From: JAFLCA01 sp041907145
Lineage (GTDB): Bacteria; Bdellovibrionota_C; UBA2361; JAFLCA01
Reading direction: 5' to 3'
Assembly (NCBI GenBank): GCA_041907145.1
Contig: JAYRHW010000089.1
Span: forward strand, 1 to 21,835
DNA length: 21,835 nucleotides
Shown here: piece by piece, positions 13,405 through 21,731 of the stretch
How the letters are laid out: the number at the start of each line of letters is the position of its first letter
Position numbering within the stretch: position 1 is the stretch's first letter
Position numbers and translations under genes: made by a program
Notes under the pieces: generated by a model
Database searches by the model: none
Told to the model about the DNA's origin: nothing
What the model saw: the letters and a program-made list of their open reading frames with translations, nothing else

Positions 13405-15507
13405 TTAAAACTTTCTAGCCTTTAGCCGCAACGAATTAAGAATCACGACCACATCCGAAAATGCCATCGAGAAGGCAGCCAGGGTAGGCGTCAACAGGCC
13501 CATGGCCGCCATAGGTATCATCAATACATTGTAGAAAAAGGCCCAGAAGAGGTTTTGCTTGATGGTTCTCAATGTTGCGCGCGAAATATCCACCAACTTC
13601 ACAATTTGCTCGAGTTCCCCTCGCAGCAGTACCACGTGTGCTGATTCGATAGCAGCTTGGGTGGCCGTGCTCAGGGAAATACCAACCCTTGAGCGCGACA
13701 AGGATGGCGCGTCATTGATACCGTCGCCAACGAAGGCCGCTGGCATGGATTTTTCAATGCGTTCAATGACGGTGACTTTATCTTCAGGCTGCTGCTCGGC
13801 GTAAATCTCGCTGATGCCAAGGACTCGCGCGACGGTCTGACATTTTTCCTTACGGTCGCCGCTCAGCAGCACGGGTGCGATATGGCGTTCGCGCAATTGG
13901 TTAATCGTCTCCAGCCCAAATGGCTTCACCTCATCGCTAATCTTTACACCGGCTACCAGAGTCTCATCTTCGAACAGGTGCAGGTCGTACTCTTGAGCAA
14001 GCGGCTTTGGGAGGATTAGCTTGGAACCGACTCGCAACTGAGTGCGTTCATGAAATCCACTGATACCCAAGCCCTTGATTTCCTGCACGTCATGCAAGGG
14101 CAGGGGCTTTTGCCCCGCAAATGCAGAAAGCAGTGATCGAGCGATTGGATGTGAGGAATGCTGTTCAAGTGCAACGAGTGCTGAACGGACAAAGTCCAAA
14201 TCTCGCGCAAATACGTCGATCTTCTCGATTTGAAAGCGTCCGGTCGTCAAGGTCCCGGTCTTATCGAAGATTATCTTTTGGATAGCGGCACACTGCTCTA
14301 GGGTATCTCCTCCCTTTACCAGGATTCCGGAACGAGCTGCCTTACCAAGGCCGACCATGACGGCCGTCGGAGTGGCAAGGCCCATGGCGCAGGGGCATGC
14401 GACGACAAGAACTGCGATGGCGCGCAGTAGCGACTCTTGAAATCCCAAGTCAAGGTACCATAACGAGAGACCAAACGTCGTAACCGCGATGAGTGCAACT
14501 GCAGGAACAAAATAGGAACTTACTAAATCGCCGAGTCGTTGAATTTGCGGACGTTTGGTTTGAGCCTCGCGAACAAGTCTAATAATTGAAGCGAGCACGG
14601 ACTTTTCACCAATCGCCGTGGCCCGCATGCGAAATGACCCCTTGAATACGATCGTGCCGCCCACTACCGGATTGCCCTTTTGCTTTTCGACTGGCACGGA
14701 CTCGCCGCTAATCATGGACTCGTCGACTAATGCATCCCCCGATACTATGATGCCGTCGGCGGGAACTCTGTCGCCGGTGTTCACGAGCAGATTGTCGCCT
14801 TCGATTACCTCAGAAGCGTCGATTTCGAAAACTTTATCGATAGGGCCGTCACCAACGATCTTACGCGCTGTTCCGGTTTGCAGGCGGCTTAATTCCTGAA
14901 TCGCACTCGTGGTGCGGCGGATGGCGCGCTTTTCGAGCACATTGCCGAAGAGGACTATAGTAATAATGGTGGCGGCTGTTTCAAAGAATAGATAGCCATG
15001 CCCCAAGTGAAGCAGCATTCCGATTGTGCTGTACGCATAAGCGGCGATGACGCCGACAATAATCAGTACGTCCATGTTAGAGGTGCCGGCGCGCAGAGCG
15101 CCAAGCGCACTTTTGCCGAAGTACACCAACCCAACGAGAAAGACCGGGGTAGCAAGACAAAACTGGAACCACGGGTCATGGAGAATCGGCGCATCGATAA
15201 ACATATGCGCCATGAGCGGCACGGTCCAAAGCAGACAGAACACAAAGAGGCTCTCGAGCTTAGCGTACCAAGGAGTCGGTGCAAGGGAAGCCTGCGGTCC
15301 GGTAACACGAAATCCTGCCCGTTCGATCGCCGCGTGCACGACATCGACCCCAATCGACGAAGGTAGGACAACGGAAGCTTGGGAGCTGGCGAAATCCACT
15401 GATACAGTTTCAAGCCCCAATGCGCGCAGCGACTTCTCGACGGTCTGCGCACAGTTGACGCAGTGCATTCCCTCGACGGTGAGATTTACGACGTTATGAG
15501 AAGTCAT
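13405..15507 (-). CDS. copA: Copper(I)-exporting P1B-type ATPase
   Basis: The 700-residue protein has one N-terminal heavy-metal domain with GMHCVNC (13-19), then the P-type ATPase core. SGES (267-270) marks the actuator domain. CPC (371-373) is the metal site in the membrane. DKTGT (415-419, phosphorylated Asp415), SSHP (451-454) and GDGINDAP (594-601) mark the P and N domains. YN (659-660) lies in the penultimate helix. CPC plus YN points to the Cu+ class. The last helix reads MAFSD (681-685), where the Cu+ class usually has MxxSS, so the second Ser is Asp. AGGGT lies seven bases upstream of the ATG. The gene follows the export cluster by 69 bp, with a hairpin in between. No copper chaperone or CueR/CsoR regulator is visible nearby. 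Confidence 0.95.
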   Translation of the reverse strand: MTSHNVVNLTVEGMHCVNCAQTVEKSLRALGLETVSVDFASSQASVVLPSSIGVDVVHAAIERAGFRVTGPQASLAPTPWYAKLESLFVFCLLWTVPLMAHMFIDAPILHDPWFQFCLATPVFLVGLVYFGKSALGALRAGTSNMDVLIIVGVIAAYAYSTIGMLLHLGHGYLFFETAATIITIVLFGNVLEKRAIRRTTSAIQELSRLQTGTARKIVGDGPIDKVFEIDASEVIEGDNLLVNTGDRVPADGIIVSGDALVDESMISGESVPVEKQKGNPVVGGTIVFKGSFRMRATAIGEKSVLASIIRLVREAQTKRPQIQRLGDLVSSYFVPAVALIAVTTFGLSLWYLDLGFQESLLRAIAVLVVACPCAMGLATPTAVMVGLGKAARSGILVKGGDTLEQCAAIQKIIFDKTGTLTTGRFQIEKIDVFARDLDFVRSALVALEQHSSHPIARSLLSAFAGQKPLPLHDVQEIKGLGISGFHERTQLRVGSKLILPKPLAQEYDLHLFEDETLVAGVKISDEVKPFGLETINQLRERHIAPVLLSGDRKEKCQTVARVLGISEIYAEQQPEDKVTVIERIEKSMPAAFVGDGINDAPSLSRSRVGISLSTATQAAIESAHVVLLRGELEQIVKLVDISRATLRTIKQNLFWAFFYNVLMIPMAAMGLLTPTLAAFSMAFSDVVVILNSLRLKARKF

Positions 15508-15525
15508 GTCAGCTACCCTGAATTG

Positions 15526-15551
15526 CCTGAGAATTTAGCAGATTTCTCAGG
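15526..15551. repeat. Inverted repeat upstream of copA
   Basis: CCTGAGAA (15526-15533) and TTCTCAGG (15544-15551) form 8-bp perfect arms with a 10-nt loop. The centre is about 31 bp upstream of the copA ATG, within the 69-bp gap after the export-cluster stop. No U-run follows on the minus strand, so a regulatory site or leader hairpin is more likely than a terminator. Confidence 0.45.
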
Positions 15552-15576
15552 TTTGCACGAGCAGCCACTCCCCGCG

Positions 15577-17211
15577 CTATGGGACCTGGATGGAAATCGA
15601 CTGCACTGCGCTTACTTGTCCTCCCGTGACCTCCTCGCCGGCCGCGCGCAGACTGAAGTTGTAGGTTCCCGCACCCAGTCCTGCCCGGGTAGCGCAAGTC
15701 TTTACGTCTACCGTGAAGGAGACCGTATTCTCGGCGTCGGCCGCGCGGTCACCTTGCTGATCGCGCAGCGGACTCAGATTGGCGCCCTGATTTGCAAAAG
15801 GGCTGTCACCCGTGCCCAGAGGTGTCGAATCCTCGACGAGATCGCCTGAAACTGCTGAATAGAGGCCACCGCAGGTAGCTTGCGCCTGATCGAGGACGAG
15901 GCCGTAGTTCAAGTTGCCCCAGTCATAGAACCCTGACTCGTCGCTTCGTAGCGCGGCGCGTTGCGGCCGCCAAAAGCTGATCGTTAATAGTCCCGAGTTC
16001 GAAAGCACGATTGGATTGCCCTGCATCCCAGGGATGGAGCCGCTGTCCGGGGTTACGCTATCGTAGTCGACCTGCACGGTGCCGAATCCTGCATCATACT
16101 CCTTCATGGCGGGAATCGAGACAAAGTAGGGTGCCAAAGCGAGTGAGCGCGTGGAAGCGACGGCGTCACCCTGCGTCAGCCGCACCTGGTAGACATCGCC
16201 GGGACGGAACTGAGACCCGCTGACTCGAGGCTGGATGCTGGCGACAATCGCCCGTCCAAAGCTAAGATTTATGGACTCCATTCGAGGGTACCCGTCACTG
16301 GTTAAAAGCTCATTCCAGGGATGGTTTTTGAAATCATCATTGCTCTCGGAAATGCCTCCGTAATAGCCGAGAGGATCATCTTTTCTGCAATACACGAGAG
16401 CGTCATCGCAAACGACATAACCGCCGTCTACTTGAGATTCCGGCGGTAACGAGAAGAAGAAAGTCAGACTAAAAGTATTTTCGCTGCTTACCACGTCATC
16501 GATAACATCATCGGTCAGACCGTCTCGTACGTGAGCATTGAGCGTGCGGCGAAAATCAAATACCAAATTGGTGTAAGGGATATCGAGCCCGTGCGAGTCC
16601 TCATCACTGGCATCGAGAATGAGATCGCCATCATCATCGACATCGAAGGCGTTTGGAATGCCGTCCAAGTCATCATCGGCTCCCGGATTAGATTCCGACG
16701 TGGCGCGGGCTCGAATGGCGCCAGCACTGACCGTTTGCACAAGTCCATACTCACCGGCCCCGATTGGTCTTCCATTCACCGCTGGTATATTGGGGCGAGT
16801 AATTACTGAAGCATTAGGCTTTGTTTTGACGGTGGCATAGCCGGAGTTCAAAATAATTTTTCCGAGAGTGTAGCCGGCGGCATTGTTTATCTTCCCGCTG
16901 AACGTGGTGGAGACTTTGCTGCCCTTCTTTCCAAGAACAACTGCGCCTGCATAGCGACCATTCGAGTCGACGAGCTGGAGCGATGCCCCCTTCATTTTAT
17001 TGAGCTTGAGTTTCCTGAAGGAAAAGTTCCCCGAGTTTCCAAGCTTGATGCTCTTGGTAGCTCCATCCTTGAAGACCAGTAGCACCGAGTACCCGGCACC
17101 TCCCACTACCTTTCCGGACATGTTGTAGGATGTCGTTGCTGCAGTAGCACCGGAAATTTGCGTAAATATTAGAGAAAGAAGAAATGAAACAAGTGTTGAT
17201 TTGCGTGGCAT
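15577..17211 (-). CDS. Secreted multidomain protein with thrombospondin-type-3-like acidic repeat
   Basis: The 544-residue protein has a signal peptide (hydrophobic 7-20, cleavage near ATA-A at 24). Residues about 27-125 form a beta-rich domain (MSGKVVGGAGYSVLLVF and GNSGNFSF) resembling carboxypeptidase-regulatory-like sandwiches. Residues about 179-206 carry aspartate-rich DxDxDG-type loops (DLDGIPNAFDVDDDGDL), as in calcium-binding thrombospondin type 3 repeats. The C-terminal ~330 residues are beta-rich and unrecognised, with a few cysteines (VVCDDALVYC, QATCGG and VKTCAT). AGGGAGT lies just upstream of the ATG. The gene is 80 bp after the cytochrome gene. It is probably a surface or extracellular product of the same cluster. 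Confidence 0.72.
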   Translation of the reverse strand: MPRKSTLVSFLLSLIFTQISGATAATTSYNMSGKVVGGAGYSVLLVFKDGATKSIKLGNSGNFSFRKLKLNKMKGASLQLVDSNGRYAGAVVLGKKGSKVSTTFSGKINNAAGYTLGKIILNSGYATVKTKPNASVITRPNIPAVNGRPIGAGEYGLVQTVSAGAIRARATSESNPGADDDLDGIPNAFDVDDDGDLILDASDEDSHGLDIPYTNLVFDFRRTLNAHVRDGLTDDVIDDVVSSENTFSLTFFFSLPPESQVDGGYVVCDDALVYCRKDDPLGYYGGISESNDDFKNHPWNELLTSDGYPRMESINLSFGRAIVASIQPRVSGSQFRPGDVYQVRLTQGDAVASTRSLALAPYFVSIPAMKEYDAGFGTVQVDYDSVTPDSGSIPGMQGNPIVLSNSGLLTISFWRPQRAALRSDESGFYDWGNLNYGLVLDQAQATCGGLYSAVSGDLVEDSTPLGTGDSPFANQGANLSPLRDQQGDRAADAENTVSFTVDVKTCATRAGLGAGTYNFSLRAAGEEVTGGQVSAVQSISIQVP

Positions 17212-17291
17212 AGACTCCCTACATGCAGTGCGTTTAGGAAAGCATTCGACCGTGAGATCGGCAGCACGAATACGTTTCTAAAGAGGAATTC

Positions 17292-17879
17292 TTACTGCCG
17301 AAATCGGTTAAGGTAGGCCGTCAGGTCAGCCAGTGATTGATCCGGAATTTCGCTTTGGGAGTAGAACATAGGGGCGGCAGAAATGAGCGAGCGGTATTGC
17401 GAGAACGTGCGATTGAGCATCTCCCCATGACAGCCGGAGCACTGTGCTTGATGCAGAGCTCTGCCGGCGGAGATGCTGCCGCTTAGTAAACCTGGAATTC
17501 CAAAGAGCTGATTGCCTTGGGCGGTCGTAGTTCCGGAGAAATCAAAATTGGCATTTGGATTGGGACTTGCGGTTGGCGAGGGTATTGGGGGACCGCTTCG
17601 GCAGGTAGATCTATTTCGGTCGAGAGAGAGCTGCGTTGCCTTGATTAATTTAAGAAGTTTTGTGCGCTTGGTGCCGCGGGCCTTTCTCAGCAATTGCTTC
17701 AATGATCTTAACTTTTGGGCATACGAGACGAATCTTCCATTTGTCAGGCTGCCGGGAATATAAGCACCTCGGCTTAGTCCGCAGGCCACCTCGCCTCGGG
17801 CAGTTAGGACAATATAACTTTGTGCCTGCGCCTCGGCGGCCATGACGAGGAGCAGCAATGCAGCAAGCAGTGCATGCAT
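17292..17879 (-). CDS. Exported c-type cytochrome with basic N-terminal module
   Basis: The 195-residue protein has a signal peptide (hydrophobic 2-15, cleavage near AQA-Q at 19-20). A Lys/Arg-rich region bounded by Cys33 and Cys93 follows, then a Pro/Asn linker at about 97-112. A small class I cytochrome c domain comes last, with heme motif CSGCH (147-151) and probable axial Met171 (APMF). The ATG comes immediately after the DUF1501 TAA with no gap, so translation is coupled. The Cys33-Cys93 region resembles the N-terminal region of the DUF1800 protein two genes upstream (gapless C-x16-F-x-S-[FY] core). It probably passes electrons in the periplasm; the redox partner is not shown. Confidence 0.82.
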   Translation of the reverse strand: MHALLAALLLLVMAAEAQAQSYIVLTARGEVACGLSRGAYIPGSLTNGRFVSYAQKLRSLKQLLRKARGTKRTKLLKLIKATQLSLDRNRSTCRSGPPIPSPTASPNPNANFDFSGTTTAQGNQLFGIPGLLSGSISAGRALHQAQCSGCHGEMLNRTFSQYRSLISAAPMFYSQSEIPDQSLADLTAYLNRFRQ

Positions 17880-19118
17880 TTAGAATAGCCCCAGGTAGTT
17901 CGAACTACTAGCTGCCGGAAACACTGCATTTGGGTCCAATCCCATCGCTGCAACGGTTTCGCGGAACGGTTGCGCGAAGTGCACGTGATATCCCGAAATA
18001 TAATCGCCAGCGAGCTCCGAGGCATTTGGTGCTGGTGTCTTTATGCCGCCGTTCACTGCTCCACCGAGGACGAACATGGCATTGCCGTGCCCGTGGTCGG
18101 TGCCCTGGGAGCCATTTTCACCAATCGTTCGTCCGAACTCGGACATGGTGATGATAGTCGTGCTGTTCCAGCGGCCCATCGCTTTGATGGAACTGACTAA
18201 GGCTGTGATGCCTCCATTGAGTTCATTCAGGCGATTTGTCAGAGCCTGCCTTTCGCCTGAGTGCGTATCGAAGCCTCCAAGCTCTAGGAAAATAAATTGC
18301 ACTCCAAGCTGGGGAGCATTTATCAGACGCGCCGCGTCCTTGCACATGCCGCCAAACCCTGTATTCGGAAATGTGCCAGGAGGATTACCCTGGGTAGCCG
18401 ACTGGATGGTCTGCATACTCGAATCGAGTTTATCCATCTGTCCCCGTACGAACTGCTGCGGTTCATTCGATGAGAGAATCGAGTCGATTCGATTGTTGGT
18501 GCGCGCCTCCCGTAGCCAAGACGTATTGTTCTCACCCCAGAAGCTGTACTCGCCAAAGTTATCGAGATCCCCAAGTGCGCGCGGCGGATTGACCTCGCCC
18601 TGAATGAGCACGTTTGATCCCGCCAGCGAGATTCCGCCGAACGTGCTACCCATCTGCGCCGTAAGCCGAGCACCCCAGCCGCCGCTCACCGCAGCGCTGT
18701 TGTCTCTGCCGCCGCGAAACCAGATTTCGGCCGACTCGGCGTGGGAGCGGTTGGGGTTGGGATATCCCACCATATTGATGAGGGCTAGATGCCCCTCGTC
18801 ATATACACTCTTGAAGCCTGTAAGCGAGGGGTGGAGCCCCTGTTCCGAAGTCAGCGCCAGCGAGTTTTCTGGACCATAGCTGATAGTCGGGTTGCGGTCG
18901 CGATAAACTCCAGTATAGAGGGGCGAAATATTCAGGGAGCAGCCGCCCGCCATATTGACGACAATCATCACCGGCACGGGACCCAGCGCGGCTGCGTTAG
19001 CAGGAAACGCATATGCCATCATGGAGTCATAGGGTGTGAGCGCTTGATGAATTAGCGCTCCGCAGGTTCCTGCTCCTAGAACTCGTAAAAAGTCTCGGCG
19101 AGATGTCTTCGATTTCAT
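17880..19118 (-). CDS. Tat-exported DUF1501 protein (alkaline phosphatase/sulfatase-like fold)
   Basis: The 412-residue protein starts with a twin-arginine signal, TSRRDFLRVLGAG, so it should be exported folded. The body has DUF1501 landmarks: VVNMAGGCSLN near 53-63, LGGFDTHSGE, then MSEFGRTIGENG and GTDHGHGNAMFVLGG near the C-terminus. The His and Asp residues in these motifs resemble metal ligands of the alkaline phosphatase/sulfatase superfamily, but the family's reaction is not established. GGAGG seven bases before the ATG is a strong ribosome site. The DUF1800 gene ends 19 bp upstream, the standard partner arrangement for these families. The cytochrome gene abuts its stop. Confidence 0.9.
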   Translation of the reverse strand: MKSKTSRRDFLRVLGAGTCGALIHQALTPYDSMMAYAFPANAAALGPVPVMIVVNMAGGCSLNISPLYTGVYRDRNPTISYGPENSLALTSEQGLHPSLTGFKSVYDEGHLALINMVGYPNPNRSHAESAEIWFRGGRDNSAAVSGGWGARLTAQMGSTFGGISLAGSNVLIQGEVNPPRALGDLDNFGEYSFWGENNTSWLREARTNNRIDSILSSNEPQQFVRGQMDKLDSSMQTIQSATQGNPPGTFPNTGFGGMCKDAARLINAPQLGVQFIFLELGGFDTHSGERQALTNRLNELNGGITALVSSIKAMGRWNSTTIITMSEFGRTIGENGSQGTDHGHGNAMFVLGGAVNGGIKTPAPNASELAGDYISGYHVHFAQPFRETVAAMGLDPNAVFPAASSSNYLGLF

Positions 19119-19137
19119 CGTCTTCCTCCCAAAAGAT

Positions 19138-21003
19138 CTATTTCATGCGGTATTCGTTGGATGTGGCCATAAGATCCAGCAGTCCCCGAAGTTTGAATTC
19201 ACCGTCACCATCGAGCGCCCCATCAAACACCTCGCGCACCACTTTTGTCGGTTGACCGTTGCAGTTCGAGTAACAATTGACGCGGCTGTAGTTCATGTAC
19301 TGGTCGAGCACGGCCTTCTGGTCGCCGGTTAGGTTCATGCCCATCCAGCGCGACATGCGATCGATGACCGCGAGCGAGGGCGTCTGGTTCCCCGGAAGCC
19401 CAGACAGAAAGCGCTGCTTGAAATCAAAACCCTTCTCGCGCATGTCATCGCTGTCTTGAAGAACGAGTTGGTTAACCGTGTTTCGCCATTCCAGCACATA
19501 GGCCTCACCCGCCAAGCGCTTGGGGTTCCAACCGAAGATTGTCGGAGGAAGCAGAGGAACTTCTCCCAGATGGTCAAGGCGGTCTTCGAAGAACCAATAG
19601 CTCTGCCAGGTCAGCGGGACGCCGGTTGTTCGCAAAAAGCCGAACAGCAGGTCTACCGGATGCTTTATCAGACTCTTGCGTGCCTGCGGCGCATAGAGTG
19701 CCTGAGAGGTCATCAGTGTTTTAATCGTCGCAAGCAAGTTGTAGTTATTGCTGCGGATCGTGGCGGCCAAATCTTGAATGGCCTTGCTGGTGGGGTTCGG
19801 TCCGATGAATTCCGCCCAGAGATCTTCAGCGAGACTCTCCGCTACACGCGGGTGCCTGAAGGTTGCTTCAAGCAAATCATCGGAGTTATAGACCACGGCT
19901 TGGTACGGACTGCCCTGGAAAACTGTCTTTGGTCCGGGCGCATGTAAATCAGGAGAATAGGTTCGTACGCAGGTTTGGGTCGGCTGGTCATAGATTACCT
20001 TCCATCCTGACATCGCCAATGCGGCCTGGGCGATGTCGTTATCATTATAAACGGGATTGCCGTTCAAGTCAGTGGGGCCAACCGTGCCCAGTTCCCAAAA
20101 TTCGCGTGCATAGTTCTCGTTCGGATTGTCGCCGCGATTCGAGGCGCCATCGAGGTATTCGAGGTTGCCCATCAAGTCGCTGTTCCATTCACGCATGAAT
20201 TCCTTGTAACTTCCGCCGCGTGTCAGCCGTCGAATCATGTCGATATGCTGCGCCACGGCATATCGCTCGCACCAGTCCAGGGCGTTGGTTGAAGCCGCCA
20301 GACGCTCGTCATGCACGAACTGAAATAGTTTTTCGAAGAGCGGGTTCTGAGAGTACCAGTATCTATAGTACAGTCCGAACCGCACACCTGGCATGTAAAG
20401 ATCATTCGGCCCTTCGCAAGTTTCTTTGTCGGGGTCATTCGGTAACCTGCCGTCGCAGCGCAAGCTTAGCTCGACTGCGTCCAGTACTGGTTCTGGAGCG
20501 TACGTTGTAAGAGCGTTGACGGTGCGCTCGAGTCCGTCAGAGACCGCCTGCGCAATTCGCTCGGGACTAGCGCCGAAGGCGAAGCGATCAAAGAGCATCC
20601 GCGCTTCGTCTTCTCCAAATGCTCCCTTGTAGCGCGAGAGCGAGAGAAAGGCCGGCTTAACGCAGGCTTTTACGCCTGCTTTTTGCAATGCCTTGTACAG
20701 AGCGAATTTGGCGCTCGAGGCCCTGCCCTTGGTTTTTAGAGCGGCCATGGCTTTAGAAAATGAGGTGAAGCTAAGACCTTTGGCGGTCTGCTTCACCTCG
20801 CCGGGGGTTCTCTCGAGGCAGGTAATGGCAACTCTCTTGTTCTTTTTGCCACTTTTGACGGACACGTTGACGTTGAAGACATCATTCTGTTGCACGAGGA
20901 CGGGCCGGTTGCTGGTTTTCTTTGCTGCAGCTTGGGCCAGGCTGATGGAGACATTACTGAGAACTAGGCAAATGAGTAGGAAGCGGAAGTAACGTTGCGC
21001 CAT
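19138..21003 (-). CDS. Exported DUF1800 protein
   Basis: I start at the ATG at 21003: AGGGGA lies seven bases before it, and it opens a proper signal peptide (MAQRYF, hydrophobic 7-20, cleavage near AQA-A). A longer frame from 21063 would add 20 polar residues and swallow a palindromic site. The 621-residue protein has a basic region bounded by Cys62 and Cys114, then the DUF1800 domain. Landmarks are EARMLFDRFAFGA (133-145), a central NENYAREFWELGTVG, and LLDLMATSNEYRMK at the end. DUF1800 and DUF1501 genes are typically adjacent and both products are exported, but their joint role is unknown. It heads the cluster. Confidence 0.9.
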   Translation of the reverse strand: MAQRYFRFLLICLVLSNVSISLAQAAAKKTSNRPVLVQQNDVFNVNVSVKSGKKNKRVAITCLERTPGEVKQTAKGLSFTSFSKAMAALKTKGRASSAKFALYKALQKAGVKACVKPAFLSLSRYKGAFGEDEARMLFDRFAFGASPERIAQAVSDGLERTVNALTTYAPEPVLDAVELSLRCDGRLPNDPDKETCEGPNDLYMPGVRFGLYYRYWYSQNPLFEKLFQFVHDERLAASTNALDWCERYAVAQHIDMIRRLTRGGSYKEFMREWNSDLMGNLEYLDGASNRGDNPNENYAREFWELGTVGPTDLNGNPVYNDNDIAQAALAMSGWKVIYDQPTQTCVRTYSPDLHAPGPKTVFQGSPYQAVVYNSDDLLEATFRHPRVAESLAEDLWAEFIGPNPTSKAIQDLAATIRSNNYNLLATIKTLMTSQALYAPQARKSLIKHPVDLLFGFLRTTGVPLTWQSYWFFEDRLDHLGEVPLLPPTIFGWNPKRLAGEAYVLEWRNTVNQLVLQDSDDMREKGFDFKQRFLSGLPGNQTPSLAVIDRMSRWMGMNLTGDQKAVLDQYMNYSRVNCYSNCNGQPTKVVREVFDGALDGDGEFKLRGLLDLMATSNEYRMK

Positions 21004-21040
21004 CAGTCTTTCCCCTTGCACAGAGTGAGAATCGGGTCGA

Positions 21041-21056
21041 CTGCTCTTAAGAGCAG
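21041..21056. promoter_or_regulatory. Perfect 16-bp palindrome upstream of the DUF1800 operon
   Basis: CTGCTCTTAAGAGCAG is a perfect palindrome of 16 bp with no spacer, ending 38 bp before the DUF1800 ATG. A dimeric repressor or activator site is the simplest reading. The outer CTG-N10-CAG resembles LexA boxes, but the core differs. I found no convincing -35/-10 pair; TAGATA about 20 bp upstream is a possible -10. Confidence 0.45.
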
Positions 21057-21212
21057 GGTGCATGCCAGGGTTGGTTATCTAGCGAGGGGAACGAGTTAGA
21101 ATCAGGGTTGGAATGAATGGCCGGCACTTATGGGAAGTAGCTGACGCTGTGGTTTGCGCCGCGGTGCATAGGAAAAGCAGGTTATATAAGTAGGAAGCCT
21201 AGTTCCGTGTTG

Positions 21213-21731
21213 TCACTTTGCCCAAATCCCGCGTCTGTTACTGCGCGCCTCCTCGAAGGCAGCGAGCAGAATTTTGCTGTAACGCACATTTGGCGGAATA
21301 GTCATGAGACTTGCGTAACCATCGCGCACCATGCGCAGATTGATGAAATCTCCGGACTCGGAGTAGATGTATGCCAAAAGCCGGCCGTGCCGGTCGCGCT
21401 GTTCAACGTCGAACTCAAGTTCGATTTTCTGCCCGGGCTTGAGAATCTCTTCCATATGCTCCTGCGCGCGCTTACCCAGACTCGTGATGGTCTTCATATC
21501 TTGATGCGTGCGTTGGACGTCGCGAAAAGCCTTCTCGTTCGGCGCTTTCTCGGGCGAGTCTATGCCAATCAGACGGACTCGATCTTCATACCGACCTTGG
21601 CGAATTTTTAGTGTGTCGCCGTCGACCACTCGTATCAGCACCGCGTGCTGCCGCTGAGGAGCGGCCTGCGCCAAGGAGCCCAGGGCTAGGGTAAATAGCG
21701 AAATAGAAAAAACTAATGATATCAAGCGCAT
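21213..21731 (-). CDS. Secreted staphylococcal-nuclease-like endonuclease
   Basis: I start at the ATG at 21731, giving 172 residues with a signal peptide (hydrophobic 3-19, cleavage near AQA-A at 23-24). A longer frame from 21818 would place 29 polar residues before it. The SNase fold motifs are present: VVDGDTL (35-41), RVRLIGIDSPE (51-61) with Arg53, Asp58 and Glu61 matching the catalytic Arg35, Asp40 and Glu43 of the staphylococcal enzyme, and DRHGRLLAYIY (113-123) with Arg117 matching Arg87. All catalytic positions are kept, so a Ca-dependent DNA/RNA nuclease in the periplasm or medium is expected. The gene has its own 5' region. A 209-bp gap separates it from the DUF1800 operon. Confidence 0.92.
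   Translation of the reverse strand: MRLISLVFSISLFTLALGSLAQAAPQRQHAVLIRVVDGDTLKIRQGRYEDRVRLIGIDSPEKAPNEKAFRDVQRTHQDMKTITSLGKRAQEHMEEILKPGQKIELEFDVEQRDRHGRLLAYIYSESGDFINLRMVRDGYASLMTIPPNVRYSKILLAAFEEARSNRRGIWAK

Noticed and set aside
15463..15849. 128-codon plus-strand frame opposite the copA start and secreted-protein end
   Set aside because: It is antisense to two supported genes and has no recognisable motif.
21041..21056. Calling the palindrome a LexA box
   Set aside because: Only the outer CTG-N10-CAG matches; the core lacks the usual CTGT/ACAG, and lineage-specific LexA sites vary.
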